Assembly (NCBI GenBank): GCA_022376515.1
Contig: WTXI01000035.1
Coordinates: 186,001 to 250,000, forward strand
DNA: 64,000 bases
Direction: 5' to 3'
DNA from: Lactifluus volemus
Lineage: Eukaryota; Basidiomycota; Agaricomycetes; Russulales; Russulaceae
Below are positions 36,778 through 48,205 of the stretch, piece after piece. A program made the translations under genes and the position numbers. The notes beneath the pieces were generated by a model that was not told the origin of the DNA, searched no databases, and saw only the letters and a program-made list of their open reading frames with translations. Every line of letters starts with the position of its first letter. Position 1 is the stretch's first letter.

Positions 36778-37241
36778 AGCTGAAAAGGGACGAGGTCGTC
36801 AATGGCACTCCATATCAACACCCTCATATTCCCTTTCAGTGGATGCGATTCACGAATGGGTTGCTGCCCTCGGTTGTGTTTTCCCTGCTGCCTTTCATCT
36901 TCTTTCTCGGAGCAAGTCCTCTTCCCCCTCACTTGCAGTCGTGATGGTCTATCCGGGGCCCAGGGACGACACGGATCTGCTATCTTTCCTTCAATGATTC
37001 CTACCTGTGCATACGCAAGAGATGTCCAAAGTTCCCAAAAAGCCCCGAAGTCTGACTGCGCAAATCCGTGAACAAGCTTAATCGCGGAGACAAAAATGGG
37101 GCAGCCTGCCCATAAGGTGAGCCTGGCCGGGTTCGAACACTGACACGGACCATCTCGGTCTTTATTTTAAGTCTCCGTTAGCTCAACCCACCTCATCCTC
37201 CTCTCAGAACCAAACGCATACCTCCCACCCTCGTCAACACT

Positions 37242-37750
37242 ATGAACCACCCCCTCGTGGCCCAAGTCGGAGCCATCGCTTCCGCACTCCATGCGATGGC
37301 AGGCCCGACAATCACGCATAGGGCCCGCTCATCTCCCGATTACCAGAACGTTCCCCCTTCTCACCAATGCACCAAGGTCGTCGCCGACACCGTCAGTTGC
37401 CTCCGTGAATCAAACGTTTACCTTCTCCGTCTCTGCCCATACTCATCATAATCGCATACCTAGTGCTTTCGATAGGCGTATTGGCTTTGATTATGTTAAT
37501 AGTTCGATGGCGGAATCCCTCTCAATTCGATAAGCTGGTTAATCGTGCGTCCCTCCGTTTCCTTGTTCCCCGATGGGCCTCGGTTTTTCCCCTGACCGCG
37601 CTTTATTACAAACACGCAGGGATTTACGTCGCCCATCATGCCTTGATGCAAATAAGGAATTCCCTCACTTTTGACGCACTCATCGAGAAGCTCGCGGTGC
37701 GCATTGTCGATGGAAACGATACTACCGACCACCCTCGAACGGCGCAGTAA
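37242..37750 (+). CDS. Small single-pass membrane protein, family member 1 (predicted)
   Basis: The model has exons 37242-37404, 37464-37544 and 37620-37750, coding 124 aa with both introns in phase 1 (donors GTGAAT and GTGCGT, acceptors CCTAG and CGCAG). Exon 1 codes a hydrophilic N-terminus (MNHPLVAQVGAIASALHAMA onward). The 81-nt exon 2 codes the membrane segment LLSIGVLALIMLIV followed by RWRNPSQFDK, a positive-inside stop. Exon 3 codes a short tail. The second intron length is a multiple of three and could be retained. Support comes mainly from the shared architecture with the genes at 40.6 and 43.7 kb. Function unknown. Confidence 0.45.
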
Positions 37751-40530
37751 GGGGCTATCAAACCCCACTTACGATCGCCTCCCCTCCCTCCCTCGCACCC
37801 CCCACCTCCACTCATAGCACAGCCCAGCGTGCGTAACGCCTCGTGACCACTCCGATATCACCCGTTTATTGGTGACCCTTTCATTGTTTTTTTTTTTTTC
37901 GCTTTCTGTCGTTACGTATATAGAATTTGTGGTGCAAAATGGAAGTATTGGCGGACTTTTGTACGACTGCGCATAGTACCCTAGAATGATACTATTTCCT
38001 GGTACTGGGATCGCTACTAGTAGAAACCGTTCTTTCGGTTTACCCACGCCGAAGCAGGTGCGGCCTTCCGAGTTCCGCATGATTATCGATGGTCCTCAGG
38101 CTGTGCCCTGGCAGTGCGCGTTCCGTCATTTAGGAGGACGGAACGAAAGCGACCTACTGACGACCATGTGTATGTCGGGCCCCGGAATTTGTAATTGAAG
38201 CGGGCCCGGTTCAGTGCGACGATATTTTTCATCACCAAAGTTTTTGTTTCTAAACGAAACGACAAAAAAAATCCTGCGAAAAAAAATTAAAATAATGACG
38301 TTTCCGTGAAGAGCTTTGGAACCACAGAATGGCCCATTGTCAAGAGAGGGTCTGGCTCTGGTTTTTATTTTCTTCCAGTGGAGACGATGGACCATCCGAT
38401 CACGCTATAGAAGAATTGCAGCAATGAGGAAGGCAGTTCTAGTCAGACATGACTACACAAAACGTCAATAGAGATTTGAAATAAGTTTAAATGGAAGAAA
38501 ACTCACTCGATTCCCCACCGTCTTACGTGACATCTAGCTTTGAAGCCAGACTGAGAGCGAGTTTGGGACGAGTACCAGAAATACTAAGTGGGTTGAACCT
38601 CCCATCCAGCATCCGAGTCTGGCAGCGGCAGCACAGCATGAGACAACGGCTTTCGAGCAAGGACGCGATGACAACTCACCAACCCCGCCAAAGGGAACCA
38701 AGCAGCCTCGCCGTACTTCATCCCTGGGTTATAGGTTTTCTTTTTTGGCTGGTGATGAGCCAACTGTGACGACGCGAGAGGGACGTGAGTTTCCAGTGCG
38801 CGTGCGAGTTGCGGGGCCACGAGAGCCCGGATAAGGCAAAAGCTTCGATATTCACAGTATTCACAGTTAGGGAAGCTGGTTCCGAGGAGGTGAATCGCCA
38901 TAATAGTAGGTGGTTTTCCCAGACCACCGCGGCCGTGGGAGGGTTGTGCGAAGACCGCGTGTGAAGATCGTTACCATACTGGCCAAGTTTGAGTGCCTCA
39001 CGAACGATGAATAAAACGGGGCTCACGGATGCTGACCGCTCCTTTGTTGCGAACATAGCTCATGAACTTCAGTCTGCAAAACAAAATCCCTCCAGTTGGA
39101 ATGGGTAGTTGAGTTTGGGTACGTAGTAACGAGCCAACGTCACGGGAAGCGAACTGCGGAGGGGACGTGCACGAAGCACGATGTTGACTCCTCTAAGGTT
39201 TCATTAAGGTTAGTATATCATGACTCGTGGATGAAATTTGACTCCTGGAGACTGCGTCGCGGGCTTCTCTGTGCCGCAGTTCCGATTCCTTAACTAGTCG
39301 CTGCCGGCGGGACCGCGGCGGCAATTCAACACGAGACGCGGCGGGTTGAGAGTAAACTCTCACGGAGCGCGAATGCGGCTATGACTTCGGTCATCAACGG
39401 AGTAAGTCAGTCGTCCTCCGGCAAACGGTGATGATCGCCATCTATTTCAGAAGCCGGCGAAACGAAGATCCCTATTTTTTGCATTCTCGGCAAGTGCTTC
39501 TTCGGTTGGCGCGACGACGTCAGAGGCCACAATCTGACAAAGAACAAGAACAAACACGAACGTAGTTCCGTTTCAGCTGAAGAATGGATCGCCACGCTCC
39601 GTAGTAGAACTCCTGAACCCGGTCTTTTAGCGTCCTTTCTCTCTCGGCTGAGGTGCTGGGGAAAAGCATTCAAGTTAACAAACGTTGATGTCAAGCGGGA
39701 TATTACTCACAGTTTCGCTTGGATCATAGCAATGCAAACACTGATAAGCATTTCGCTCTAAAGGTGAGAGAGTCATGAAACAGAGTTGAGTGACCCCGGC
39801 GTATCTCTAACACCAAAGTCTGACATCTCATTCCCAGGAATGTCACGGTCAGCAGTTCACTTTACTGTACAAGGGACATCAATATATAAGACATTTATAT
39901 CCCCAATTTTCTTATCCTTACCTCTCTGTGGGAAGCCAGCATGACTGGCCATGGCCGATACCAGAATTGGTGGCCACGACGTCCATATATTTGGGGATTA
40001 CGCTTGATCTCGTAAAGGCACATGCGTTTTCCGCTTTCGCTCCAACTAGGCCTCTACCATAGGACCCTACGGTCTCTTCCGTTGGCCGGCTATGGTTAGA
40101 ATGGCTTTTCCAGGGGTCAACATATAACCGATACCTTCGAGAGGAGACTTGGATTACTTCAAGTACCCGCATTCGAGGCCCTATTTTCTCGATCAAATTG
40201 GATCCCTAGACACATCGATAGCAAGGAGACCGCCACTACAGTTTTGTGAGAAAAATAGCCAGACTATGAATCTAAGAGCATTGAGGCGGGTGAGTGGGTT
40301 AGCTTCAGTGTTGGCGCTAACTATTTCCCGATATCCTCTTCTGCCCCCACCCCCCTCTCACGCGATCATGTGCGATCTGCGAATTCTAATCGCCGCTTTT
40401 CCTTCTTCCTAGGAATGTCTTGTAAATCAAGCGATCGGGACGATCTCAGGACCTCCCAAATTATCATTCGCCCAGGACTCCTGGGCCCACACAAAGCCTT
40501 TGCACCGCCTCTAGACTCTTCCTTCCAACC
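37751..40530. other. Long stretch without recognisable genes
   Basis: Only short frames on both strands, none with a domain, signal peptide or convincing splice pattern. There are A- and T-runs near 37888 and 38265-38290. I see nothing that I can annotate. Confidence 0.5.
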
Positions 40531-40632
40531 TATAAATTTCAACTCTCACCTTTTGAAAAGAGGCGCAGCATTACCCCCCTCTTCCCCCCCCCCCCCCCCC
40601 CTCACCCATTTTCGACTTCAACCCATCACACA
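40531..40632 (+). promoter_or_regulatory. TATA-box promoter and CT-rich leader of the 40.6-kb gene
   Basis: TATAAATTTC lies at 40531-40540, 93-102 bp before the start codon. It is followed by a strongly pyrimidine-rich leader with a long run of C near 40587-40600 and the context CACAATGCG at the start. This arrangement is typical of well-expressed fungal genes. Confidence 0.55.
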
Positions 40633-41250
40633 ATGCGTCCCTCGCTGTGCAACATTCGAGTCGCTTCCTTGTCCTTGCTCTATCTAATCATCGCCTTAAC
40701 TGCTTTCCCCTTCCCGGCGTCATCGCTTCCCCTCGGGCTCCCCGTCCACACTGCAGACGCGAATTCTCCTACGTACAACACAACCCGTATGGACGCCAAC
40801 GTCGCTATCGAAATTATCGCTGCCCTTTGTATGCCGAACGTCTCCTAGTCACCTCCGATGACGGAGCTCACTACCTTTTAAGCGCTACTAGTCGTACTCT
40901 GTGTCCTCTTCTGGCCAACAAGCGGGACAATCATTCTACAACTCTTCGGAAGGACAAACAGTGAGCATTTCACAGTTCCCGGTTAGAGATTCTCTTTTGA
41001 TCCATTCTCTCCTAATCTTTTTCTCCATGTAGGTCTATTGACTACACCGATCACCTGGGCTCAGCAACTCCGTATCAACACCTTCTTAGAAGGAATCTTT
41101 GCCACTTTTCTTGAAGCCGCCGACGCCGCCCCCGACGCCTCTAGAACGCATCGTGGTGGCGGTCTCTCGAATCCGATGTCGACCGCTCCTCGTGTCCAGC
41201 CGCGCCCCGAACGAGCCGCAGTCATCCAAGGGGATCCACTCCCAGCCTGA
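40633..41250 (+). CDS. Small secreted/single-pass membrane protein, family member 2
   Basis: The exons are 40633-40828, 40883-40960 and 41033-41250; 163 aa, both introns phase 1 (GTATGC and GTGAGC donors). The start has a convincing signal peptide (VASLSLLYLIIALTAFPFPA), then a short luminal part with an N-glycosylation site (NTT). The 78-nt exon 2 codes LLVVLCVLFWPTSGTIILQL, a membrane segment. The tail is rich in Arg, Pro and Ala, with an acidic/Ala patch (LEAADAAPDA). This fits a type-I membrane protein of small size. No known family recognised. Splicing brings the hydrophobic segment together; unspliced frames stop early. Confidence 0.6.
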
Positions 41251-42832
41251 AACAGGACCCTCCAACGACTTTCCACATGTACCGGTTCTTTATCTGTCAT
41301 TCTTAACTGCTAGTAACTATAAGTCTTACGGTAATCATGAAAATATGAATTTCTTTAGTGGCGGCGTGATTTGCGATGGGTTGGGGGCATTTTACTCTTC
41401 GGACCCATGATTCGAACCGAATCAGACCGTATCTGTCGACGGGAGAGCTGCCTCTTCGGCGACTGGGGGGACCAAGTCAACTCCGACCCCGGCCTCACAG
41501 CCCCTCCGCGTTTGTCTCGAAATAATCACGATGCGTGTTATAATAAATAGTTATCCGATCTGATAATAGGATTACACAGCCCTTCTCTACGAAAAACCGT
41601 ATGACGCATGTGCGCCGTGTGGGCGATAGCGTAACGCAACGAAACTTCGGTCCGCTTCCACCAACCTGAAGCCATGTGCTGAATTGAAATCGGTCTCAAA
41701 GAGGATTCAGAAAGCTCGTGGCCAATTCCGTCAAGGTTCATTTGATCCCAAGCGGTGTTTTTAGCCGCCGAAAACCTGTTGTGGGCCGAACCGAACGTCA
41801 AAACATTCGATCGGATTGTTGTGAGTTCAGACTCGGAGAAAAGGTGAGAACTCGGGTTCTTAGGGATGCTAAGTAACACGTGCATGTCACGTGAGTTTCA
41901 TTTTTAGCCACGTAGCTTCATAAATGCCGTTTTGCCTCGACGATGGGCGTCACCTTCATATCGGCAAATTAACTTACGGTGACTTCCACGCCATGGGCTA
42001 TAGTAGGAAAGAACAAACCAGGTCAGGGATAGCACTGGCATCACGGCCAAAGACGGGATTTCAACCGAGAGCCTAAGGGTCACGACAAGGAAATCTATGG
42101 GGGAAGATCTACTTTGCCTTACAGTGGACGTAACCGGGAGAGCAAAGCATAAATGCCGTAAAATTGGACATACAATGAGATGCCGTTGTGGGTGTCGAAA
42201 GAAGAGGACGATAAGGTTGGTGCCCCTGCTCGTCCTTTCCTTTTTGCACATTCGGAGTATGAGAGGTCCTAGAAATGTAATAGTCGCTTGATCTTAAATC
42301 TGGGTGACCTTAAATATGGGAACATACCTGTTGCAGAGAATTTGCTTTGCATGGACAAATCGACAAACGTTAAAATCACGAGTGCGGAGCTCGATCCGAT
42401 CATCCACTTCCACTGGATCTCAAGCTTTCATGTTTGGAAATTTGAGGCTGCCATACCGTATTTTACCAGAGCTAGCTACGGCCCAAAGGGCCTAGTAGGG
42501 GCTACTTCAGTTCTTGGTCCATGAACGCCGCGGCAATAAAAAATATTTCCGTGAATTACCGATTGTTGTGGAGTGTATCTTGATTACAGTAATGAGTGAT
42601 CGATCTCTCGGTGATTACTTCCGGGATCTGCGATAGAGCAGCAGGTATGTAGTAGCCGTCGGCCGGCTAACCCAAGTTAACAAGCGATGTGCTGCGCACG
42701 CTCACACGCAATCCACTAGGTTGGCACGGTTTGGTAGCTTTGGGCGATAAGAGCCTAAGGGGTATGGACAAATTCTGCGTTTGGATAGACTCGTGTTTGA
42801 TCAATGCGGCTTAAGTCTAGGGGCTATTTCCC
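41251..42832. other. Intergenic, no gene seen
   Basis: Short frames only. A motif GATTCGAACCGAATC near 41410 is a perfect inverted repeat around TTCGAA but does not fold as a tRNA. Nothing else stands out. Confidence 0.4.
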
Positions 42833-43105
42833 ATGAATCCAAAGTCTCGGCAAGACAACGTGGACGTGCGGTACTTACACCAATCTGTTGCCCCCATAGT
42901 GCCCATCCAGCAGCATGGCCTATCGCTGTGTGCCTTCTTCATTCTGGTTGCAGTCTGTGCTTCTTATATATTTGGACGCAAAAGATATTTGCTTGGGGTT
43001 CAACAGAACAGTGGCGCTGCCACGCTGGCCACACATCCCCATGAGGCAGAAACGTGGGAGCACCTATCGGATCATCACAACACCACCCTTAGTTCGACCG
43101 ACTGA
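42833..43105 (+). CDS. Possible small single-pass membrane protein (90 aa)
   Basis: This is an open frame starting MNPKSRQDNVDVRYLHQSV. It has one strong hydrophobic segment (LSLCAFFILVAVCASYIF) followed directly by GRKRYLLG, then a polar tail ending NTTLSSTD. The arrangement resembles the other small membrane proteins nearby, but it has no signal peptide and no clear intron; a CCCATAG acceptor lies just before the hydrophobic part, so this may be only one exon of a longer gene. Confidence 0.3.
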   Translation: MNPKSRQDNVDVRYLHQSVAPIVPIQQHGLSLCAFFILVAVCASYIFGRKRYLLGVQQNSGAATLATHPHEAETWEHLSDHHNTTLSSTD

Positions 43106-43657
43106 CACTTCAGCGATTACCAACCGTCATAAAGGGCGTGAATGTGCGGCAATTGGGCTGTTCTATGATGGGAACTTGAAGACCGATGTTGCAAAAGAGA
43201 GGCAATTTCAGGTTGGTTCGTTAAAGGGCACCCAGAGAGCATCATTGACTCACTGGTCCCTAACGTTATTCAAGACGAAAATTCGATAGCTTGTACCTGC
43301 TGCACAATGACTTAATGAGTGGACGGAAGCTTTGAAGCATGAGATTCTTCAGTGAGATACCTCTCGTGGGAAGATGTCGCCGACCTTCAGGAAATATATG
43401 GCATTTGCCGATTCGGTTCCGGTAGTCGGCGGCTTCGGATCAGGTTTAGCGATCTCCGAATCCACTCCCCCGCAAAGCGGTTACAGTACAGTGTGCCAGT
43501 GAGAGACAAGGGAGACAACATACGACCGAGCAAGACGGTCGAACCGACTGGTTCGCTAAGAGGTCGATCTATGCCCCCAAAAACCATATACAGCAGCACA
43601 GCCCTGATTATGCAGCACTGGGCAGGCAATCACCGTGGACCCACAGCACATATGCAG

Positions 43658-43743
43658 TTATATAGAGTTTTCCTTTGCCTCGACAACTCCTCCTTCTTTT
43701 CCCTTTGTTCAACACACACTCTAATCCTTCCCCCTTTTCATAC
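43658..43743 (+). promoter_or_regulatory. TATA-box promoter of the 43.7-kb gene
   Basis: TTATATAG at 43658-43665 lies 79-86 bp before the start codon. It is followed by a CT-rich leader (CTCCTCCTTCTTTTCCC). The layout is the same as for the gene at 40.6 kb. Confidence 0.5.
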
Positions 43744-44329
43744 ATGACTTTTCTTGATTTTCTTTCTTCCTTTTTCCTTATGGGCTACGCTGTCAATATC
43801 GCCGTAGCCCTTCCCATCCCCCTTTCCTTTCGACCTTCTCCTTCCGGCCTTCCATATACCCATCTAGTCGCCTCCCTGGAATTTATATTCTATTGTATCT
43901 TCACAACTGGTGAGAGCCCAGCGCGTCTCCACATCTCTCCCCCACACACATGACGGTCTCTCGTCCCTCTTCGTTCGTAGCCTTGTTGTTCTCGATACTA
44001 GGGACGTACGTCTTGTGGTTGTTGGGTGAGGCAAGGACACCAACTGATGTGGGGATATTATCTCGTACGTCCAACAATCTATCTCACGCTATCCGTTCCA
44101 TTGATACGTGCCCGTGGTTCATTCTGCAGGGGGTGCCACATTGTTCATGGCCATACGCCGGCCCCGCTTACCCGCGTTTCCCACAGGCACGGCGCTGGAT
44201 AATGCTGGCCAAATCGCCCAGCGCCGTGTCCCAATACGTACAGGAGGGGTATCCTACCCGGTATCGGCGGCACCGCGCAGGTTGGGTGAAACTAGTCAGC
44301 GTCCAAGTCGTCTCCAACCCAGGTCATGA
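43744..44329 (+). CDS. Small secreted/single-pass membrane protein, family member 3
   Basis: The exons are 43744-43909, 43981-44064 and 44130-44329; 149 aa, both introns phase 1 (GTGAGA and GTACGT donors, CGTAG and CTGCAG acceptors). A signal peptide (MTFLDFLSSFFLMGYAVNIA) is followed by a short Pro-rich part. A membrane segment is assembled from exon 1 and the 84-nt exon 2 (IFYCIFTTALLFSILGTYVL, then WLLGEARTP). The cytosolic tail is basic (RRPRLPAF, RRVPIRTG, RRLGETSQRPSR). The exon plan matches the genes at 37.2 and 40.6 kb, although the sequences have diverged too far to align outside the membrane part. Function unknown. Confidence 0.6.
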
Positions 44330-46817
44330 ACGATATTAGCGCCGGACTCGTCCTATGTCTCTCATTATGAATTTGTCTTATGATTTCGTTTCGCATTTTA
44401 TACACTCCCGGTAGAGGATTAAGCTCGCTCCCCTTCCCCCCTTCTAGAGCTCCGTGGATGGACACATGACCCAAACTCTCTCACTCAAATATATTACTCA
44501 CGATATCCACAATAAGCTTTAGACCTACATCCAATTGTCATAACGCCGTAGTAACAATGTGTTAAGTGTACAGTATTAATAGCATTCCGTATCGCGCGAC
44601 GACAAGGGTGACAGTAGTAGCAGTAATGTTGGAGGAGGCCTGCCTGCTGATCGTCATGCCGCTTATGATGTATGATGGCCGGCACAGTTATTAATGGGGC
44701 CCTATGCAGTGCTGCGGCTATCATTACGACGAAGATGCAATCGCCCGCCCTTCAGGCTTCCTTTTTTTTTGTTCCTTGAGTCCATTAAGTGGGCCATGGG
44801 GCGCATAGCCCACGCTACGTAGCACGATATCGAGATGGTGAAGACTCTCCCCCATTTCTGATGCCGATAATTTATCCCACTTACCCCCGTCCGGCCCGGC
44901 CGCATTTATAGTACCCCAGTTCAGGTACAGTAAAGTGGTATAATTGCTCCTAAAAAAAACAAGTACAGTGTATGTGTGTCCTATGTAACATTTTACTAGG
45001 GGGATTGGGGGGTGGGGTTTAGCAACCGACCGCAAGGGGTCTACCAGACTCAGGGCATCCAAGTATGAGAGAACCGGCTACTCACGGCACCATTTTAAAC
45101 CGGCTCCGAGTCGACGGGAGGGTTTGGGGTGCAGGGAAGGAGAATTGTCGCGATGTAGCATTGGCACCGATAAACTTAAATACGGACGGAGCCTGTGATT
45201 GAACGGATCACTCTATAACGAAACATGCAATCAATAAAGAGGGAAAGGGGCAACTCATTCACATTTTTCACGGGGATATCAAGGGGGATATTCACTGCAA
45301 TTGACCGGCCCCCGGAAGCAGAAGCCGGTTCACAGAAAAGGAGGGGCGTTTTGAATTTGACTTGGCTTTTTCCGAGGACGCACGTATATATGTATGTATG
45401 TGAAAAAATGGATGAAAATTTTTGCTTGTTGGGCGTAAAACGATTTGGTGTGTATTGTTTGTTGTGTCTTTGCGCCCAGGAGCCCAGCAACAGTCAAAGC
45501 AGCAATTTGACCAAAGTCACTAAACTCGGCAGTCACAAGTGCCTCACCTTTTTAGTGATTTTCCCAGTTTCAATCCAAGGGGGTACCCCGGTACCCGCTC
45601 AGTCTCAAGCTGCTACTACTACTAGTATTTGGTACATGTGTTTCACACGTGCAGTGCGCTGCGGACCGTCACATCATAACAAAAGAGTGCCTGCTTATTG
45701 GGTGCCTGACGTTGTAAGAGCCTCGTGTCTCCAAAACGTGTGGCCGATGGATTGGTGGTGGGGCAGTGACGTGAAAAAATTTACCGAGTACTGTATTTAC
45801 GCCCTCGGGACAGAACGGACAAACGCCCATTCGAGCGCCCGAAACGGGTAATAGTACAGTACGTGAATCGCATTATCATATAGCTGCTCGTCACAGGGGT
45901 ACACGTTCCTTCGGCCGCCGATGAGTGACACTTAAATCGATTTTCAACCGAGTTTATCGATCTTCCTGAATTGTTCATTCAAATTACGATCCGAGTCGTC
46001 CGCCGGCGACGCGTGTCAGCAACAAATGGGCTTTTCACCTGGTTCGTCCCGAGTTCCAGGAGAAACGCGGTGGGAATTACAGTCCCAAGGGCTGCTGTGG
46101 TCAAGCGAAGAGGTTATCATGAATGAAATTTACTGGCACCTCTGTTCCCCAGGTGTAAAAATCAGGGGTATGTCTTGCGTAGTGCTGCCATGTGGAGGTT
46201 ATGATTACGCCGATTGGGACTCCCCCCACGACGGATTCACACCGGAGGGGGGGGGGGGAACTTCCACCCATCTACAGCATTTAGTTGATTGTGGCTGTGT
46301 GCTTCGACCCTCTTTTTTTTTCCTCATGGAGGTGAAAATGTTATGTGAAAGGGTCAAAATGAGACATTTTTGCGTGAGCAAAACTCTCAATTAGCAGCAG
46401 CAGTTCGCCGCCTGTTCGCGGTCGGGTTCGAACTCTTGACATATCTCTGCGCCCGCAGTCTTAATCAAATATCAGACTTTGAGTAACTTATTGGCGTATA
46501 CTGTAAGTCTATTCCATGCAAAAATCAAGCAGAGACTGAGTGGAGTAAACGGATTCCATTTTCGGCATATTTTCACACACTTGGTGCGTTTACGTTATCA
46601 TCATCACGTGGCCTTATTTATCTTTCCCACACGGCTATAGCTGCTGGGGCCCTATCAAGTACAAGATATGGTGTGATATGGTGAATCCTCGACATTTCTC
46701 CATGAAAAAAAGAGATGAGACGGAATTAAAAATCACTGGCGGGTGCACGAATCCAGACAACATCTACATTTACGAACAATGCGATCTATACGAAATGCCA
46801 GACTTCTCTCATTTTCA
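44330..46817. other. Intergenic with one long unassigned frame
   Basis: The plus-strand frame 45225-45851 (208 aa, MQSIKRERGNSFTFFTGISR onward) is long but low in coding character: it is rich in Cys, Ser and Thr, has no domain and is overlapped by frames on the other strand. I do not call it a gene. The rest has only short frames and a G-run near 46248. Confidence 0.35.
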
Positions 46818-48205
46818 TCACTCTTCGCCGAGCTCCTCAAGCTCGGCGATAAACTTTTCAACTTCCAATGCAGCCATGCATCCACTGCCTGCGCTGGTGA
46901 TCGCCTGTCGATATCGCTTGTCCTGGACGTCACCTGCGGCGAACACACCGCGCACAGACGTCTGAGTCGTCCCCGGCACTGTGATGATATAACCATCCGC
47001 GTCAGTCTGCAGTTGATCGCGAACGAGAGCCGTTGCCGGCTCGTGGCCTGCAATTGGTCCGATGAGGCTTATCTATAACGACACGTCCTAATTCGGAACC
47101 CACCAATAGCGTAGAACAGTCCATTCACGGGAAGGTCGGACTCTTGGCCTGTAACAGTATTCTTGATACGCAGAATATTTAGAAGATCTCCGTCTCCCTG
47201 GCACTCAACAGCAACAGTGTTCCACAACACCGTCTTTGATTTCGTCAGTGCACTTGGATATAAGAGGGGTAAATTAGGTACGCACGATTTTGGGGTTACT
47301 CATCACCCTTTTAGCCATAATTTTGGATGCGCGCAGTTCACCGCGACGTACAAGCACGTAGACGTGTGAGCCATACTTTGTAAGGTCTATTAAAGGTGCG
47401 TGAGCACACTCAGCTGGTCCGATGAGAGATCAGACAAACACGTGGCCTCTTCCGCGGCAGAGTCGCCACCACCTATGACAGCCAAAGGCTTGTCACGGAA
47501 GATCGGAACAGCTCCATCGCACACAGCACATGCTGAGATACCGCTCTGCCAATACGTTTGCTCGCCCCTAAGGCCCAGGCGCTTGGCACTTGCACCGGTA
47601 GCAATGATAATCGTATCGGCTGTCTCGGACTCTCCATTCTCTTGATACTCCCGCCAGTACCTGAACGGTCTACATGAGAGGTCGATCTTTGACACCGTTT
47701 CCGTAATTATCCGCGTTCCGAAACGTAGGGATTGGGCGCGGAATTTTTCCATTAGTTCTGGACCGAGGACACCGCCAGGGAATCCCGGAAAGTTCTCCAC
47801 GTCGGTCGTGGTCGTCAGTTGCCCACCGGCTGCGAAGCCATTTGCCATAAACCCTTCGAAAAGAACAGGGTTCAGATTTGCGCGTGCGAGATAAATTGCC
47901 GCTGTATGTCCCGCGGGCCCTGAGCCAATAATTACCTACAATGGTTAAATACCTGAGCCCTGAACTGGACGCAAAACATGAAATGAGGGCATCAACAAAA
48001 GAACCTGGGCCCGCCGCGTGCAACTTTCTTTTCAGTTGTCCATCTAGGCCACCCCTGTTCTTTTGTTGAGGTTATCCCACCTAGTTTATCTCATACCCAA
48101 TGGGGGCACCCCAAAAAAGGCTGAGATGATAAACTAGAGATGGACCATGGGAGAGAGCGAGAGACAGATTTGAATCACAGTTGTACTCACGACTTTTGAA
48201 TGCAT
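46818..48205 (-). CDS. TRR1: Thioredoxin reductase (NADPH), cytosolic, complete
   Basis: The minus-strand gene has exons 48205-48191, 47935-47440, 47386-47286, 47233-47104 and 47047-46818; 323 aa. Exon 1 codes only MHSKV, and exon 2 continues [20 protein letters not shown] (FAD-binding GxGxxG). The redox-active centre is [15 protein letters not shown], followed by the NADPH-binding [10 protein letters not shown]. Later exons give [75 protein letters not shown] and an end near EELGEE. Length and motifs match low-molecular-weight fungal and plant TrxR, which reduces thioredoxin with NADPH via FAD. Intron 1 is long for this locus (255 nt) and holds a 10-bp inverted repeat (48081-48090 with 48128-48137). 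Some homologues have a mitochondrial leader; none is visible here. Confidence 0.93.

Noticed and set aside
37116..37192. tRNA-like sequence on the minus strand (7-bp end pairing, GAGCTAACGG and GTTCGAACC boxes)
   Set aside because: The ends pair and box A/B-like motifs are present, but neither the anticodon arm nor the T arm folds properly. At best an old tRNA-derived relic.
45225..45851. 208-aa open frame on the plus strand
   Set aside because: Long, but without domain, signal peptide, intron pattern or paralogue, and with overlapping minus-strand frames. Not enough to call a gene.
46405..46490. Second tRNA-like motif with GGGTTCGAAC
   Set aside because: No acceptor or T stem around it; it shares only the box B-like word with 37.13 kb.
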